Positions 50,974 through 60,374 of a stretch of DNA of 64,000 nucleotides are shown here, in pieces. Under the pieces are notes generated by a model, which was not told the DNA's origin, ran no database searches, and saw nothing but the letters and a program-made list of their open reading frames with translations. The DNA is from Halovivax ruber XH-70 (GTDB taxonomy: Archaea > Halobacteriota > Halobacteria > Halobacteriales > Natrialbaceae). The stretch lies in the NCBI RefSeq assembly GCF_000328525.1, contig NC_019964.1, positions 2,046,001 through 2,110,000 of the forward strand, in the 5' to 3' direction. Made by a program: the position numbers and the translations under genes. The number at the start of each line of letters is the position of its first letter. The first letter of the stretch is position 1.

Positions 50974-51996
50974 TCACCCGAGCCACGTCAGCATGGTCGC
51001 CGCCCAGGTGTAACCTGTCCCCGCCGCCAGGAAGCAGACCAGATCACCCGATTCGAGCAACCCCGCTCGGCGCCCCTCCTCGAGTGCGAGTATCTGGTCG
51101 ACACTCTGGACGTGCCCGTACTCGTCCAGGTAGTGGCCATCGGTCGCGGAGTCCAGGCCGAGTTCGTCGAAGAGCGTCTCGTGGAACGACCGCTTCATGT
51201 GCGTGACGGCGACGAAGTCGAGGTCCTCACGGCCGAAGCCGGATCGATCGAGCGCCGTATCGGCGACCGTGAGGTAGTTCGGTAACGACACCGGGGCCAA
51301 TCGTTCCTTCATCCCGTCCGGATCGGGGACGTCGAGGGTGTGTCGGCTCGCATCGACGCTCTCGTGGCTCGCCGGTTCGACGGAGCCGCCGGCGGGCATG
51401 ATCACGTCCCTGGAGAACGAGCCATCGGTCAGAGCAGCGCTCTCGTGGACCAGTGCCCGCGCTCGCTCGCCCGGGTCCGACTCCAGCACCATCGCACTCG
51501 CGCCGGAGCCGAAGTTGAACATGAACGACGAGCGCTCGTTCTCGTAGTCGACGAGGCTCTCCTCCCGACTCGCAGCGACGAGCAGGACGCGATCGACGTG
51601 GTCGACCTGGAGCTGGGCCCTCGCCTGTCTGATGGCGATCGGTGCGCCTGCACAGAGCGTGTAGCTCTCCGTCGCGAACGCCTCGTCGGCACCGATTCGC
51701 TCGCAGATGTCGGCCGCCGCCGACCAGACGACGTGATCCTTGAACTCGCTCCCGTGGTAGAGCACCATGTCCAGTTCGGAGGCATCGACGCCCGCGTCGG
51801 TCAGCGCCGATTCGGCGGCCGCGACCGACATGTCGCTGACGTGATCCTCGCCGGGCCGACAGACCCGTTTTGCCGAGAGCCCCATCTTCTCGACGACGAC
51901 CGACTCCGGAATCCCGCTCGCCTCCGCGATCTCCGCCCCGGTCAGGACCGACTCGGGCAAGTACCGGCCGTAGCCGGTGAGGCCGACGGTCGTCAT
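50974..51996 (-). CDS. 3-oxoacyl-ACP synthase III / thiolase-fold enzyme
   Basis: The protein of about 340 residues is in the FabH/HMG-CoA-synthase-like thiolase superfamily. The N-terminus is TTVGLTGYGRYLPESVLTGA. The nucleophile Cys lies in ESYTLCAGAPIAIRQA, and the catalytic His in VAVTHMKRSF. The third position, normally Asn in GN(T/S), reads EYGHVQSVDQ, so Asn appears replaced by His. The glycine-rich end is FLAAGTGYTWAATML. It would condense or transfer acyl groups on CoA/ACP. The ATG at 51996 is chosen over an upstream Arg/Ser-rich extension. It sits at the distal end of the Liv operon. Confidence 0.82.
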   Translation of the reverse strand: MTTVGLTGYGRYLPESVLTGAEIAEASGIPESVVVEKMGLSAKRVCRPGEDHVSDMSVAAAESALTDAGVDASELDMVLYHGSEFKDHVVWSAAADICERIGADEAFATESYTLCAGAPIAIRQARAQLQVDHVDRVLLVAASREESLVDYENERSSFMFNFGSGASAMVLESDPGERARALVHESAALTDGSFSRDVIMPAGGSVEPASHESVDASRHTLDVPDPDGMKERLAPVSLPNYLTVADTALDRSGFGREDLDFVAVTHMKRSFHETLFDELGLDSATDGHYLDEYGHVQSVDQILALEEGRRAGLLESGDLVCFLAAGTGYTWAATMLTWLG

Positions 51997-52167
51997 CGCA
52001 TCCTCCACGGTGAGTCGGCTGTTCCGCTGCGAACGATTGTCGGTGACCCGCTGCTCGCGGTCGAAGCGGCTGATCGATCGGACGGATCCGTCATTACTCA
52101 AGAAAGGAGTGGACGGTACTTGAGCGGCGACGTTGATAAGAGAACGACGGCGGGTCAGGATGGGCCG

Positions 52168-53589
52168 CTACCGGCGGCGATATCGCTCCAGGACGGCTGG
52201 CAACCGCTTCGCGACGGTCCCACCGAGTCGATCCCGGAGGCTCCCGAGCAGCCCGTTCGGAACGAGCAGGACGAACGCGACGAAGACGATGCCGAGGTAC
52301 AGCGGCGCGCGTCCGGCGACCGCGGAGTTGATCACGTCGCCGAGCGTCACGCCGAGGACCTCGGTCGAGAGGATCGGTTCGCCCAGCGTCTCCCGGAGGT
52401 ACGGGGCGAGCCCGCCCTGTTCGGCCGACAGCACGTCCTCGAGCCACTGGAAGAACCCGGCGCCGAACAGCGGCCCGGCCAGCGTCCCGATGCCACCGAT
52501 GATCGTCACGATCAGCGCGTCGGCGGTCACCAGGAAGTAGAACGTGTCGTCGGGCGAGGCGTTGTTGGAGAAACCGGCGAAGAGCGCGCCGGCGATCGCC
52601 GCGAAGAAGGCGCTGAAGCCGAACGCGACCATCTTGTACCAGAAGACGTTGTAGCCCACGGCGCGGGCACGCTCCTCGTTCTCGCGGATGGCGATCATCA
52701 CCCGGCCGAACGGCGAGTGGATGATCCGCTGCATCGCGAAGTAACAGACGAGGACGACGAGCCCGATTGCCCAGTAGGATACCCACGTCGCCGAGAGGTC
52801 CAGCCCGAGGCCGAACACGTTCTCGAAGCTGTCGCCGGCCAGCCGTCCGATCGCGACAGAGAGCGAGTCGACGTACGGAATCCCGATCTCCGGGGTAGGT
52901 CCGTTGTGACTCGGTCCACTCAGCGGATTCCCGGCGGCGTAGTCCCAGTTGCGCACCAGGACGTAGATCACCTGGGCGACGCCGAGGGTGATCATCGCGA
53001 AGTAGACCCCCGAGAGCCGGAACGAGACGAGGCCAATCGCCAGCGCGAGGGCGAACGCGACCAGGCCTGCCAAAATCATGGTAACCATGAACGGCGTCTC
53101 CGGGGAGAGTCCCGGAACCTTGCCGTTCGCCGCCAGAATAATGCCATAGGCACCGACGCCGTAGAACGCCGCGTGGCCAAACGACAGGTACCCGGTGTAG
53201 CCGCTGATAAAGTCGAAGCTCATCGCGAACAGCCCCAGGAAGAACAGTGCGATCACGAACGTCGTCGCGGGGAGGAACGCGTCGAAGAACGCGCCGGGAT
53301 CGACGGTCGCGACGACGAGGTCGATCGCAGGAATGGCCGTCAGCTGGGCGTACAGGAGCGGATACACTACGAAGAGCGCGACGACCGCCGCGTGAGAGAG
53401 GTGGTCGCGCGCATAGAGGTGAAGCCAACTGTCGGCTTCGTCCGCCGCTGCATCGGCCGGCGAGGAGTCGCCCTCGGGAGTCAGCCGCTCCACCTCGCCG
53501 GTTGGCGTCGTCCGAGTAGACTCGCTATCGGTCGTCGAACGATCCGTCGTTGCCGTCCGTCCGGTTCCGTCATTCGTCGAATCAGTCAT
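52168..53589 (-). CDS. livM: LivM-type branched-chain amino acid ABC permease
   Basis: The 473-residue protein has an acidic N-terminal extension of about 65 residues, then about ten TM helices with the LivM signatures FDFISGYTGYLSFGHAAFYG and IRENEERARAVGYNVFWYKM (the ATPase contact loop). GGIGTLAGPLFGAGFFQWLE follows. It forms the channel with LivH. A C-terminal basic tail ends the protein. It lies 103 bp after livH in the operon. The real substrate may be a carboxylic acid rather than an amino acid, given the CoA-ligase neighbours. Confidence 0.92.
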   Translation of the reverse strand: MTDSTNDGTGRTATTDRSTTDSESTRTTPTGEVERLTPEGDSSPADAAADEADSWLHLYARDHLSHAAVVALFVVYPLLYAQLTAIPAIDLVVATVDPGAFFDAFLPATTFVIALFFLGLFAMSFDFISGYTGYLSFGHAAFYGVGAYGIILAANGKVPGLSPETPFMVTMILAGLVAFALALAIGLVSFRLSGVYFAMITLGVAQVIYVLVRNWDYAAGNPLSGPSHNGPTPEIGIPYVDSLSVAIGRLAGDSFENVFGLGLDLSATWVSYWAIGLVVLVCYFAMQRIIHSPFGRVMIAIRENEERARAVGYNVFWYKMVAFGFSAFFAAIAGALFAGFSNNASPDDTFYFLVTADALIVTIIGGIGTLAGPLFGAGFFQWLEDVLSAEQGGLAPYLRETLGEPILSTEVLGVTLGDVINSAVAGRAPLYLGIVFVAFVLLVPNGLLGSLRDRLGGTVAKRLPAVLERYRRR

Positions 53590-53692
53590 GTTCGATGGCG
53601 TTCGCCCGGAGTCCGGTTCCTGTCCACCGTCCGTCCGGACCAGCGATCGGCGGTCGGCTGCAGGTGGGTCACCCGCGTCGCGTCGAGGGGAG

Positions 53693-54793
53693 CTAATGGC
53701 CGCCCACCTCCTCGACCCCGTAGAGTCCCTGCGGTTTGACGACGAGCGTTGCCACCAGCAACAGGAAGATCGTCACTTCGGGGAGGCCCGGGAACGTGAC
53801 GATCCCGGTGTGGAACAGCCACGTCGTAAACGAGTCGGCGACGCCCACGACGAGCGCTGCCGCGACCGTCCCCTTGAACGAGCCGAGGCCGCCGATGACG
53901 ACGACCACGAACGCGAAGAGGAGCACGTCGATGTTGAGCAGGACGCTCGGGCCCCACGTTGGATCCCACGTGAGGAAGACCCCGCCGAGGGCGGCCAGGC
54001 CGGTTCCGATCCCGAAGACGACCGTGAACGCCCGGCGAACGTCGACGCCGAGCGCCTCGACCATCTCCGAATCCTCGCTCCCCGCGCGAATGTACAGTCC
54101 GTACAGGGTCCGCGTCAGGAAGAGCCAGACCGCAGTTGCGACGAGGATGCCGCCCGCCGCGGCGAAGAGATAGAAGGCCCTGACGTTGATACCGAGCGTC
54201 TCCTGTAAGATATCGATCGATCCTTCGAGGACGGCAGGGATCGTTCCCGCTGCAGCGGACCACGTCGGTTCGGGTTGAATACCTCGCAGCGTCGTGACGA
54301 TCCGGGACAGTTCCTCGAGGACGAGGCCGATCCCGAACGTCAGCAGGATCTGGTACGTCGGCGGCCGGTCGTAGATCGGTCTGACGAGCTTCGTCTCGAC
54401 GGCGGCGCCGAACGCCGCCATCACCGCGAAGACGACGCCCGCAGCGACGACGAACAGCAGGAGACGGGTACCGACACCCGAACCGGCCGAGATCGTCCCG
54501 ACGAGGACGATCCCACCGACGTAGGCGCCGAGCATGGCGAACGCACCGTGAGCGAAGTTGAGGACGCCCATCAGGCCGAACACCAGTGTCAGCCCGACCG
54601 CGATCATGAAGTAGATCGCCGCCTTACCCATCCCTTCGAGGAGGATCCGGACGAGCGTGTCGGGCTGGAGTAGTCGAGCCAGGAAGTCGCCGACTCCGCC
54701 GAGCGCCAGCGGCACGTCGACAAACGACACTATCGCGGCGAGTTCAGGGACGACAGCGAGTCCCGCGAGGAACCCAGACAGTGTCCCGATCAT
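53693..54793 (-). CDS. livH: LivH-type branched-chain amino acid ABC permease
   Basis: The 366-residue protein has about eight TM helices with the LivH hallmarks: YFMIAVGLTLVFGLMGVLNF followed by AHGAFAMLGAYVGG, the EDSEMVEALGVDVRRAFTVV loop, and VIGGLGSFKGTVAAALVVGV. Its ATG overlaps the livF stop by 4 bp (ATGA). It pairs with LivM. Confidence 0.92.
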   Translation of the reverse strand: MIGTLSGFLAGLAVVPELAAIVSFVDVPLALGGVGDFLARLLQPDTLVRILLEGMGKAAIYFMIAVGLTLVFGLMGVLNFAHGAFAMLGAYVGGIVLVGTISAGSGVGTRLLLFVVAAGVVFAVMAAFGAAVETKLVRPIYDRPPTYQILLTFGIGLVLEELSRIVTTLRGIQPEPTWSAAAGTIPAVLEGSIDILQETLGINVRAFYLFAAAGGILVATAVWLFLTRTLYGLYIRAGSEDSEMVEALGVDVRRAFTVVFGIGTGLAALGGVFLTWDPTWGPSVLLNIDVLLFAFVVVVIGGLGSFKGTVAAALVVGVADSFTTWLFHTGIVTFPGLPEVTIFLLLVATLVVKPQGLYGVEEVGGH

Positions 54794-55488
54794 GCCGCGA
54801 GGTACCTCCGGATTCGTTCGTCGTCCGCGGTGACGCCCTCCGTCGATCCCGACTCGACGACGGTCCCCTGATCGAGCAGGTAGAACCGGTCGGCCAGGTC
54901 CATCGCGAGCGGGAAGTTCTGTTCGACGAGGATCATTGTCGTCTCCGCCGAGGCTTCGCGTAGCGCGTCGACGACCTGTTCGACGATCATCGGCGCCAGT
55001 CCCTCGCTCGGCTCGTCGACGAGCAGGAGATCGTTGTCACCGACCATTCCGCGGGCGATGGCGAGCATCTGCTGCTGGCCACCGCTCAGGTTGCGCGCTT
55101 CTTCGTCCCGGAACCGTTCGAGATCCGGAAACAGCGTGAAGATCTCGTCTCTGAGCGACTCGTACTCGCCGTCCGGGCCGACGGCGATACGGACGTTCTC
55201 CTCGACGGTGAGGTAGCCGAACACGCGTCGCTCCTCCGGGACCCACCCGACACCGCGGTTCGCGACGTCGCTGGTCGCCAGGCCGGTTACGTCCTCGCCT
55301 GCGAACCTGACAGTCCCCTCCCGCGGCGGTGTGAGTTGCAGGATCGATCGGAGCGTCGTCGTCTTGCCGACTCCGTTGCGCCCGAGAAGGGCGACGATCT
55401 CACCCGCCTCGACCTGTAGGTCCACGCCCTGCAGGACGTGACTCTCGCCGTAGTACGTGTGGACGTCTTCGAGTTCGAGCACGCTCAT
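54790..55488 (-). CDS. livF: LivF-type ABC ATPase
   Basis: The protein of about 232 residues has Walker A LLGRNGVGKTTTLRSIL, a Q-loop region with VGWVPEERRVFGYLTVEENV (typical LivF), signature LSGGQQQMLAIAR, Walker B LLLVDEPSEGLAP and the switch strand TMILVEQNFPLAMDLADRFY. The ATG at 55486-55488 is chosen; the upstream frame extends antisense to nothing recognisable. It energises the LivHM channel with LivG. Confidence 0.93.
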   Translation of the reverse strand: MSVLELEDVHTYYGESHVLQGVDLQVEAGEIVALLGRNGVGKTTTLRSILQLTPPREGTVRFAGEDVTGLATSDVANRGVGWVPEERRVFGYLTVEENVRIAVGPDGEYESLRDEIFTLFPDLERFRDEEARNLSGGQQQMLAIARGMVGDNDLLLVDEPSEGLAPMIVEQVVDALREASAETTMILVEQNFPLAMDLADRFYLLDQGTVVESGSTEGVTADDERIRRYLAA

Positions 55489-55555
55489 GGTCGGCCCTCC
55501 GCAGGCGCCACGACTGCTCGCTGTGATACGATCGCGACCGCATCGGCCCGACACA

Positions 55556-56377
55556 TCAGGCGCTCACCCCGACGTCGCCGTTCGCGTCGTCGTCCGATTC
55601 GACTGCACCGCCGGAACTATCGTAGCCACCCAGGTACGCGCGCTGGACCGCATCGCTGTTGCGAACCGTCTCCGGCTCGCCCTGTTCGATCAGTTCGCCC
55701 TGGTTGAGGACGGCGACCCGATCGCTGATGTCCATGACGACGTCCATGTTGTGCTCGATCAGCATGACCGCGTGATCGGCAGCGACGTCTTCGATAATGT
55801 CCGTCACCGTGCCCACGTCTTCGCTCGAGACGCCGGCCGTCGGCTCGTCTAACAGGAGGAGGTCAGGGTCGCCGGCGAGTGCAACGCCGATCTCGAGCGT
55901 GCGCTTCTCGCCGTGGCTCAGGTTCTCCGCGGGTTCCGCGGCGTCGGCGGCGAGGCCGATCCGGGAGAGAATCGATTCGGCTTCCGCGACGTGGTCGTCG
56001 AACGCGTTCGCGTTGCGCCAGAACTGCCAGGAGTCGCGCCCACGGTGGGCCTGCACGGCGATCCGGACGTTCTCCAGAACCGACACCGTCGGGAAAACAT
56101 TCGTGATCTGATATGAGCGATGGAGGCCAAGCAACGCCGTCTCGTGGGTCGGCGCGTCCGTGATGTCGACGGGGTCGGACCGCGACGTCGGCGCGAACTC
56201 GATCCGTCCGGCGGTGGGTTCGAGGGCACCGGTCAGCAGGTTGAAAAAGGTCGTCTTCCCCGCTCCGTTCGGCCCGATGACCGAGCACAGCTCACCGTGG
56301 TCGAGGGTGAAGTCGACGCCCTCGACCGCCGTGATGGCCCCGAAGTCCTTCGTCAGGTTGTGAGTCGAGAGGAGCAT
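55556..56377 (-). CDS. livG: LivG-type ABC ATPase
   Basis: The 273-residue protein has Walker A VIGPNGAGKTTFFNLLTG, the Q-loop LHRSYQITNVFPTVSVLENV (LivG pattern), signature LSHGEKRTLEIG, Walker B LLLLDEPTAGVSSED and the switch strand AVMLIEHNMDVVMDISDRVA. It ends with an acidic tail. It lies 4 bp after the solute-binding-protein gene and 67 bp before livF. Confidence 0.93.
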   Translation of the reverse strand: MLLSTHNLTKDFGAITAVEGVDFTLDHGELCSVIGPNGAGKTTFFNLLTGALEPTAGRIEFAPTSRSDPVDITDAPTHETALLGLHRSYQITNVFPTVSVLENVRIAVQAHRGRDSWQFWRNANAFDDHVAEAESILSRIGLAADAAEPAENLSHGEKRTLEIGVALAGDPDLLLLDEPTAGVSSEDVGTVTDIIEDVAADHAVMLIEHNMDVVMDISDRVAVLNQGELIEQGEPETVRNSDAVQRAYLGGYDSSGGAVESDDDANGDVGVSA

Positions 56378-56381
56378 GGTC

Positions 56382-57740
56382 TCAAAGCGAGCAGCTCGAT
56401 TCGCTGGCCGGTACCATCACCTCGTCGGCCGCGTACGTCTCGACCGGTTCACCCGGCATGACTGCGGCGTCCCACGAATCCGCCCACTCGTCGGTCGTCG
56501 GCACGGGCCAGGCGACGGTCATCGAGGAGGCCGCCTGGTTGTTGTGCTCCTGGAACGTGTACGCACCCTCGCCTTTCGGCGTCTCCTCGACAGTCATCCC
56601 GCGCATGGCCGCGGCGACATCGGCGCCCTGGGTGGAGCCCGACTCGTCGATGGCCTGGCCGACCGCCGAGCCGCCGACGAACGTCCCCGCGCTGAAGAGG
56701 TCGGGGACGATGCCGTAGGCGTCGACGTGCATGTCGATGAACGAATCGTTGATCGGGTTGTCGTACTGGTTCCAGTGGTAGCGCGTCGTGAACGGCCCCA
56801 GCTGGGCGTCCTTGATGTCCTGCTCGGTGAATCCCTCGCCGAGCGTCGCTTCGATCGTCGAGCCGATGACCTGGTTCGTCACCAGTTCGGCGAAGCCGCC
56901 GAACGCCTGCATCTCGTCGTACTCCATCGCCGTCGGCAGGAACTCGGGCAGCGTCGCGAACGTGAAGCCGCCGACGACCCCGTCGGCCCCCTGCTCGACA
57001 GCCTCGTCGAACAGCCCGCCGAACTCGCTGTAGCCGGACTCGACGAAGCGTGGCTCCAGCACGTCGATCCCCTCGCCTTCGAGCACTTCGGTGTAATTGC
57101 TCGCGACGCCCTCACCGAAGGCACCCTCGGCGGCGAAGATCGCGACGGTCGAGACGTCTCCCTGCTCGGCGACGTACCGGCCGCCCGCACGGGCGTCCAT
57201 CGCAGTGTGCTCGCTCGCGCGGAACAACTGTTCGTGACAGTAGTCGTTCGAGACGGTGATGTCGGCGTCCGCGGCCGGGCCGACGACGTAGGGAATGTCC
57301 GTCTCGGTGAGCACGCTGGTCGAGATCTGGCGCGCCGAATCGGAACTGGAGGCACCGAACAGGAGGTCGACGTCCTCGTCGATGATCAAGTCCTCGGCGA
57401 CGCTCTGGGCCGTGCTCGGATCGAACCCGGTGTCCTGGACGACGAACTCGAACGTCGGTCCGTCGTCGGTCTCCATCTCGTACGTCCCCGTCTCCACGCT
57501 CTCGACCGGGTCAGCCCCGTATCGATGCGCGAGGCCGGAGTAAAAGCCCATCAGGCTGATCTCGCCGTAGTACGCCAGGTCGCCCGACGTCGGCTGCAGG
57601 GCCCCGATTTTGAAGGTGTCGCCGCCACCGCCGCCACCGTCTCCGGGATCGGCGATACAGCCAGCGAGGCTCGCCATGCCGGCCGCCCCGAAGGCGCCTG
57701 TACTCCGCAGCACCGTCCGTCTGTCGAGACGTTTTACCAT
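56382..57740 (-). CDS. livJ: Tat-exported lipoprotein, Liv-type substrate-binding protein
   Basis: The 452-residue protein has a Tat signal LDRRTVLRSTGAFGAAGMAS with lipobox SLAGC, then a Gly/Asp linker and the periplasmic-binding-protein type 1 fold (FKIGALQPTSGDLAYYGEIS at the start, DLLFGASSSDSARQISTSVL in the first lobe). It captures a branched-chain amino acid, amide or similar organic acid and delivers it to LivHM. It is the first gene of the operon. An ACTCTAGTGT motif lies directly upstream of its ATG. Confidence 0.93.
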   Translation of the reverse strand: MVKRLDRRTVLRSTGAFGAAGMASLAGCIADPGDGGGGGGDTFKIGALQPTSGDLAYYGEISLMGFYSGLAHRYGADPVESVETGTYEMETDDGPTFEFVVQDTGFDPSTAQSVAEDLIIDEDVDLLFGASSSDSARQISTSVLTETDIPYVVGPAADADITVSNDYCHEQLFRASEHTAMDARAGGRYVAEQGDVSTVAIFAAEGAFGEGVASNYTEVLEGEGIDVLEPRFVESGYSEFGGLFDEAVEQGADGVVGGFTFATLPEFLPTAMEYDEMQAFGGFAELVTNQVIGSTIEATLGEGFTEQDIKDAQLGPFTTRYHWNQYDNPINDSFIDMHVDAYGIVPDLFSAGTFVGGSAVGQAIDESGSTQGADVAAAMRGMTVEETPKGEGAYTFQEHNNQAASSMTVAWPVPTTDEWADSWDAAVMPGEPVETYAADEVMVPASESSCSL

Positions 57741-57897
57741 ACACTAGAGTTTAAGGTTCCTTACCCTGCAAAGCCGGCGGGGTTGATATGCGAACCTTCG
57801 ACGGGCGCTCGGGTCGGATTCCGTCGATAGCTCCGGGACGAGGACGGCGTCAGACAGTTGAGAGAGGCAAGAAAGAGTGGGTAGCGGAGGAGAGAAA

Positions 57898-57961
57898 GAG
57901 GAGAGAAGGGGTGCGAGAAAAGAAGAGAAGAGGAGAGAAGGGGTGCGAGAAAAGAAGAGAA
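57898..57961. repeat. Two perfect 32-bp tandem units inside a homopurine tract
   Basis: Units 57898-57929 and 57930-57961 are identical (each begins GAGGAGAGAAGGGG). They lie within about 130 bp that is almost entirely A/G on the plus strand (57,865-58,000), upstream of the Liv operon. Such mirror-like purine tracts can form triplex DNA and slip during replication. Confidence 0.92.
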
Positions 57962-58003
57962 GAGGGAGAGAGGGAGAGGGAGAAAAAGGATAGAGAGAGC
58001 GCC

Positions 58004-58714
58004 TCAACGCGTGTCTTCGATCGTGTCCATCGCGTCGACGACGCGTTTCAGGATCTTACGCTCTGCGCGGCGAACGTTCTTCGAGACCGCCGTGTCGGAG
58101 ACGTCGAACTCGTTTGCCAGCATCTGCAGGGTGGCGCCGCGAGGCTGGTTGAAGTAGCCCTTCTCGGCCGCGACGGCCAGCGTCTGTCGTTCCGTCTCGG
58201 AGAGCTGGCGACAGGCTTCGAGCAGCGTCTCGGCGGCGTCGGTGTTCTTCATGAGGTCGAACATCGGGTCGAGTTCGAGGCCGTGGCGCTCCTCGACGGT
58301 GAACTCGTTGTTGACCTCGAGTTCGGCGAGCGTGTCGTCGGCGACCGTTGCATCGTCGAAGCCGACCTCCCAGCGCTCGCTACCGGCTTCGATCTCGAAG
58401 GGGCCGGTGATGAATCCGCCGTTGTTCCGGATGACGCGCATGGCGTTGGTCTCGGCGATCGTCGTCTTGATCAGTGCGACGTCGTCGTGCTTTTTGAACA
58501 ACTCGCACTGGTGCATGTTCCCGTGCGTCTGCAGCGTCGACAGGCCCGACTCGAGCGAGTTGCGGCTCCGGCCCTCGACCATCATCCGCGTCTCGAGTTC
58601 GCGGGTGGCCGAATCGAAATCCCACTGCAACGCACGGAAGGTCACGTCGTGGTCGTCAGTGGTCTCGATGAACGGGCAGTCGTACTGCTCCATGTCCATC
58701 GTGACGTCGATCAT
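58004..58714 (-). CDS. HTH-10 (bacterioopsin-activator-like) transcriptional regulator
   Basis: The 236-residue protein has an N-terminal sensor-like domain (residues 1-150) and a C-terminal HTH_10 domain: LSETERQTLAVAAEKGYFNQ, PRGATLQMLANEFDVSDTAV, SKNVRRAERKILKRVV, the standard form in haloarchaea. It sits between the Liv operon and the acyl-CoA synthetase gene, transcribed in the same direction, and is probably their regulator. CTCTAGTG occurs just before its own ATG and again before the Liv binding-protein gene. The signal sensed is unknown. Confidence 0.88.
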   Translation of the reverse strand: MIDVTMDMEQYDCPFIETTDDHDVTFRALQWDFDSATRELETRMMVEGRSRNSLESGLSTLQTHGNMHQCELFKKHDDVALIKTTIAETNAMRVIRNNGGFITGPFEIEAGSERWEVGFDDATVADDTLAELEVNNEFTVEERHGLELDPMFDLMKNTDAAETLLEACRQLSETERQTLAVAAEKGYFNQPRGATLQMLANEFDVSDTAVSKNVRRAERKILKRVVDAMDTIEDTR

Positions 58715-58826
58715 GACACTCTAGTGCGGACGAACGCGGTTAAGTGTTGCTCGTCCTCGACGGAACCGACTGTGACAGTCCCGCTGTGTCGAAGAACCAT
58801 CGATTCTCCCCGGAGAAACTGACCGT

Positions 58827-60374
58827 TCATGCGGACTCACCGAATTCGGCTGCGATCGCCTCACGATCGAGTTTCGACGGGCCGCTGGTGGGCATCTCGT
58901 CGACGAACGCGAGTGCGGCCGGGATCTTGAACCGGGCGATCCGCCCGTCGAGGAACGCCTCGAGTTCCTCGATCGTCAGCGACTCGTCGCCCTCGACGAC
59001 GGCCTTGCCGACGGTCCCCCACGTCTCGTCGGGAACGCCGATGACGACGACCTCCTCGACGGCCGGGTGGTCGGCGACCGCGTCTTCGACCTCCGGCGGA
59101 AACACGTTCTCACCCCCGCTGACGAACATGTTCTTCTTTCGACCCTCGATGTGGTAGTAGCCGTCCTCGTCGACGCGGGCAAGATCGCCAGTCGAGATCC
59201 AGCCCTCGCCGAAGGTCTCGGCCGTCTCCGTCTCGTTGCCCCAGTAGCCGGCGGCCGCGTGGGGCCCGGACAGTTCGAGTTCGCCGATCTCGCCGTGCTC
59301 GACGGGGGAGCCGTCCTCGTCGACGATCCGTGCATCGACGTACGGCGCGGGCCGACCGACGCTCGCCACCTTTTCGGGCTCGAACTCGTCCGGCATCGCG
59401 AAGTTGTTCGGCCCGATCTCCGTCAATCCGTAGCCCTGCGTGAGGTCGACGCCGCGCTCGCGCCAGGCCTGCACGATCGAGTCCCGGCAGGGACCGCCGC
59501 CGCTCTTGGCGAACCGAAGCGTCGAGAGGTCCGTCGACGCCCAGTCCTCGTGGCGAGCCATCGTCCGAAGGACGGCCGGCACCGCGACGAGCACCGTCGC
59601 CCCCTCAGACTCGACCTGTTCGAGCACGCGCCCGGGATCGACCTCGCGGTCGATGAGCAACGTCCCGCCCATCGCGAGGATCGGCAACGTGAGGACGTTC
59701 CAGCCGCCGGTGTGGAACGAGGGGAACACCATCGGCGCGATGTCGTCCGGCCGCAGCCCCCACGCGGTGATCGTGTTGAACGCGTTCCAGTGGATCGAGC
59801 CGTGCGTGATCGTCGTCTCCTTCGGCGTGCCGGTCGAACCGCCGGTGTGCAGGAGGAGGTGCGGATCCCCGAGTGACCGTTCGCACGACGCGACGGGACT
59901 CCCGTCGGCTGGAAGTTCGTCGTCGTAGATTCCCCAGCCGCCGGCAGGTTCGTCGGTCTCTATCTCGAGGACCGTCGGTTCGACGGACGCCCGGGCGATG
60001 GCGTGCTCCAGCCGCTCGACGTAGGGCGACTCGATCACGAGCAACTGCGGATCGATCAACTCCAGCAACTCGGCGAGTTCCGGCGGCGCCAGTCGGTAGG
60101 AAAGTGGCGCGAGCACCCCGCCGGTCTTGCCGCAGGCCGCGAAGAGGTCTATCATCTCGATGCGGTTCCGGGTGACCAGCGCGACGCGGCTCCCGTCGAC
60201 GACGCCGTTTGCCTCGAGCAGTCGGGCGGTCCGGTTCGCCCGGCGGTCGAGGGCGGCGTACGTGTAGGACTCGCCGTAGCCTTCGTCGACGATTGCCGTC
60301 CGATCGGGCGACAGCGACGCCCGTTTCCCGGTCCAGTCACCCACCCACTCGTAGGCCGGCTCGCCCCACGTCAT
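58827..60374 (-). CDS. Acyl-CoA synthetase (AMP-forming)
   Basis: The 515-residue ANL-superfamily ligase has the phosphate-binding motif LLLHTGGSTGTPKETTITHG, the adenine motif QGYGLTEIG, the STGDLARVDEDGYYHIEGR hinge motif and the C-terminal GPSKLDREAI with the catalytic Lys. It activates a carboxylic acid through an acyl-adenylate to acyl-CoA; substrate length cannot be read reliably. It overlaps the preceding hydrolase gene by 4 bp (ATGA), so the two act in one pathway. Confidence 0.92.
   Translation of the reverse strand: MTWGEPAYEWVGDWTGKRASLSPDRTAIVDEGYGESYTYAALDRRANRTARLLEANGVVDGSRVALVTRNRIEMIDLFAACGKTGGVLAPLSYRLAPPELAELLELIDPQLLVIESPYVERLEHAIARASVEPTVLEIETDEPAGGWGIYDDELPADGSPVASCERSLGDPHLLLHTGGSTGTPKETTITHGSIHWNAFNTITAWGLRPDDIAPMVFPSFHTGGWNVLTLPILAMGGTLLIDREVDPGRVLEQVESEGATVLVAVPAVLRTMARHEDWASTDLSTLRFAKSGGGPCRDSIVQAWRERGVDLTQGYGLTEIGPNNFAMPDEFEPEKVASVGRPAPYVDARIVDEDGSPVEHGEIGELELSGPHAAAGYWGNETETAETFGEGWISTGDLARVDEDGYYHIEGRKKNMFVSGGENVFPPEVEDAVADHPAVEEVVVIGVPDETWGTVGKAVVEGDESLTIEELEAFLDGRIARFKIPAALAFVDEMPTSGPSKLDREAIAAEFGESA

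Noticed and set aside
51340-53739. 799-residue open frame opposite the KAS III-like and livM genes
   Set aside because: Spans two recognisable genes on the other strand; Arg/Glu/Asp/Gly shadow composition.
57898-57961. CRISPR-like repeat
   Set aside because: Only two units, directly adjacent without spacers, and no cas genes in the window apart from the Cas4-type nuclease domain that is part of the Dna2-like protein.
57744-58007. Ser/Leu/Phe/Pro-rich 87-residue open frame on the minus strand
   Set aside because: Translation of the homopurine tract's complement; repetitive composition and no start signal.
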